A stretch of DNA of 51,355 nt from an uncultured Mucilaginibacter sp. Its GTDB lineage: Bacteria > Bacteroidota > Bacteroidia > Sphingobacteriales > Sphingobacteriaceae. The stretch is from assembly GCA_903863845.1 (NCBI GenBank), contig CAIPDP010000197.1, forward strand, positions 1-51,355, given 5' to 3'. The translations under genes were made by a program, and so were the position numbers. The notes under the pieces are model-generated. The model had not been told where the DNA came from and ran no database searches. It saw nothing but the letters and a program-made list of their open reading frames with translations. This document shows positions 50,959 to 51,355 of the stretch, piece after piece (position 1 is the stretch's first letter; the number at the start of each line of letters is the position of its first letter).

Positions 50959-51355
50959 ATGAAGATTGAACCAAAAACGGTAGTGTCATTAACCTACGAC
51001 CTGTATGTAAAGGACGAAAATGGCAAAGAAGGTTTAGTAGAAAGTGCTACTGCAGAGCAGCCCCTGGCATTTTTATTCGGCGAAGGGCAGATGCTCCCGA
51101 GGTTCGAAGAAAACTTAAGTACCCTTTCGACCGGCGACCTATATGATTTTCAGCTTTCGGCAGAAGATGCTTATGGCAACTATGACGAAGAAGCGGTAGC
51201 TAATTTACCTTTAGAGGTTTTTGCAGGCAATGATATACCTCCGGTTGGCAGTATCATACCTTTACAGGATAACCATGGCAATCATTTCCAGGGCCAGATC
51301 GTTTCGGTAGCAGAAGATGCAGTAATTGTGGATCTTAACCATCCTATGGCTGGAC
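50959..51355 (+). CDS. slyD: SlyD-like FKBP-type peptidyl-prolyl isomerase (runs off the window)
   Basis: About 132 codons are present from the ATG at 50959; the gene continues past the right edge. The start (VVSLTYDLYVKDENGKEGLVE) and LAFLFGEGQMLPRFEENLSTLSTGDLYDFQLSAEDAYGNYDEEAV match the SlyD FKBP fold. The inserted IF (chaperone) domain follows, including AGNDIPPVGSIIPLQDNHGNHFQGQIVSV and the return strand VDLNHPMAG. It assists folding by proline isomerisation in the cytoplasm. A His-rich metal tail, if any, would lie outside the window. Confidence 0.93.
   Translation, partial: MKIEPKTVVSLTYDLYVKDENGKEGLVESATAEQPLAFLFGEGQMLPRFEENLSTLSTGDLYDFQLSAEDAYGNYDEEAVANLPLEVFAGNDIPPVGSIIPLQDNHGNHFQGQIVSVAEDAVIVDLNHPMAG

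Overview
The window looks like chromosomal DNA of a Sphingobacteriaceae-type Bacteroidota, most like Mucilaginibacter or Pedobacter. Supporting signs are TAnnTTTG/TTTG-type promoters, the scarcity of Shine-Dalgarno sequences, DAHP synthase fused to chorismate mutase, DUF4290 next to MurA, a YaiO-type porin and an orphan HisKA-like TPR protein. Gene content is mostly housekeeping. No insertion sequence, prophage or CRISPR array is visible. The genus is inferred from protein style, not from a search.

Layout. 1-5900: aromatic amino-acid genes on the minus strand. An S4-domain gene, aroB and a DinB-like gene come first, followed by pheA, DAHP synthase-chorismate mutase, aroA and the start of aroC. 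A Phe/Tyr-rich leader peptide and a terminator/antiterminator precede pheA, so the second group is very probably controlled by translation-coupled attenuation. 5900-9300: proline dehydrogenase, a HAD phosphatase and a secreted beta-propeller. 9300-11640: a CAU-anticodon tRNA followed by an islet bounded by two diverged ~224-bp direct repeats that begin in the tRNA T-arm; it carries an AbiEii-type toxin pair. 11640-13240: secreted Sde182/DUF1593 protein. 13500-20500: TetR, TolC, HlyD, two ABC ATPases and two ABC-2 permeases, a YbhGFSR-like exporter operon with a clear palindromic operator on its promoter.

20790-28550: a probable exopolysaccharide locus. YaiO and an unrecognised membrane-anchored protein lie on the plus strand; they converge with response regulator, HEAT protein, family 2 glycosyltransferase and LTA-synthase-like phosphotransferase on the minus strand. 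28960-36530: cystathionine beta-synthase, a VapC-type toxin pair, a secreted unknown, DUF486 protein, a GT39 membrane glycosyltransferase, MurA (with Asp in place of the catalytic Cys) and DUF4290. 36880-42660: dipeptide epimerase, M20 dipeptidase, a tiny secreted protein made of four DKKELGTAD repeats, a TPR/DHp protein without an ATPase domain, and an XRE regulator. 42890-51355: UvrD/PcrA helicase, old yellow enzyme, M1 peptidase, YyaL-type thioredoxin-domain protein and the start of a SlyD-like isomerase.

A recurring theme is a set of low-complexity elements built from short repeated words, often as inverted arms, several with the 18-bp palindrome TCCCGATAGCTATCGGGA. They occupy many gene boundaries, and one lies in frame inside aroA.
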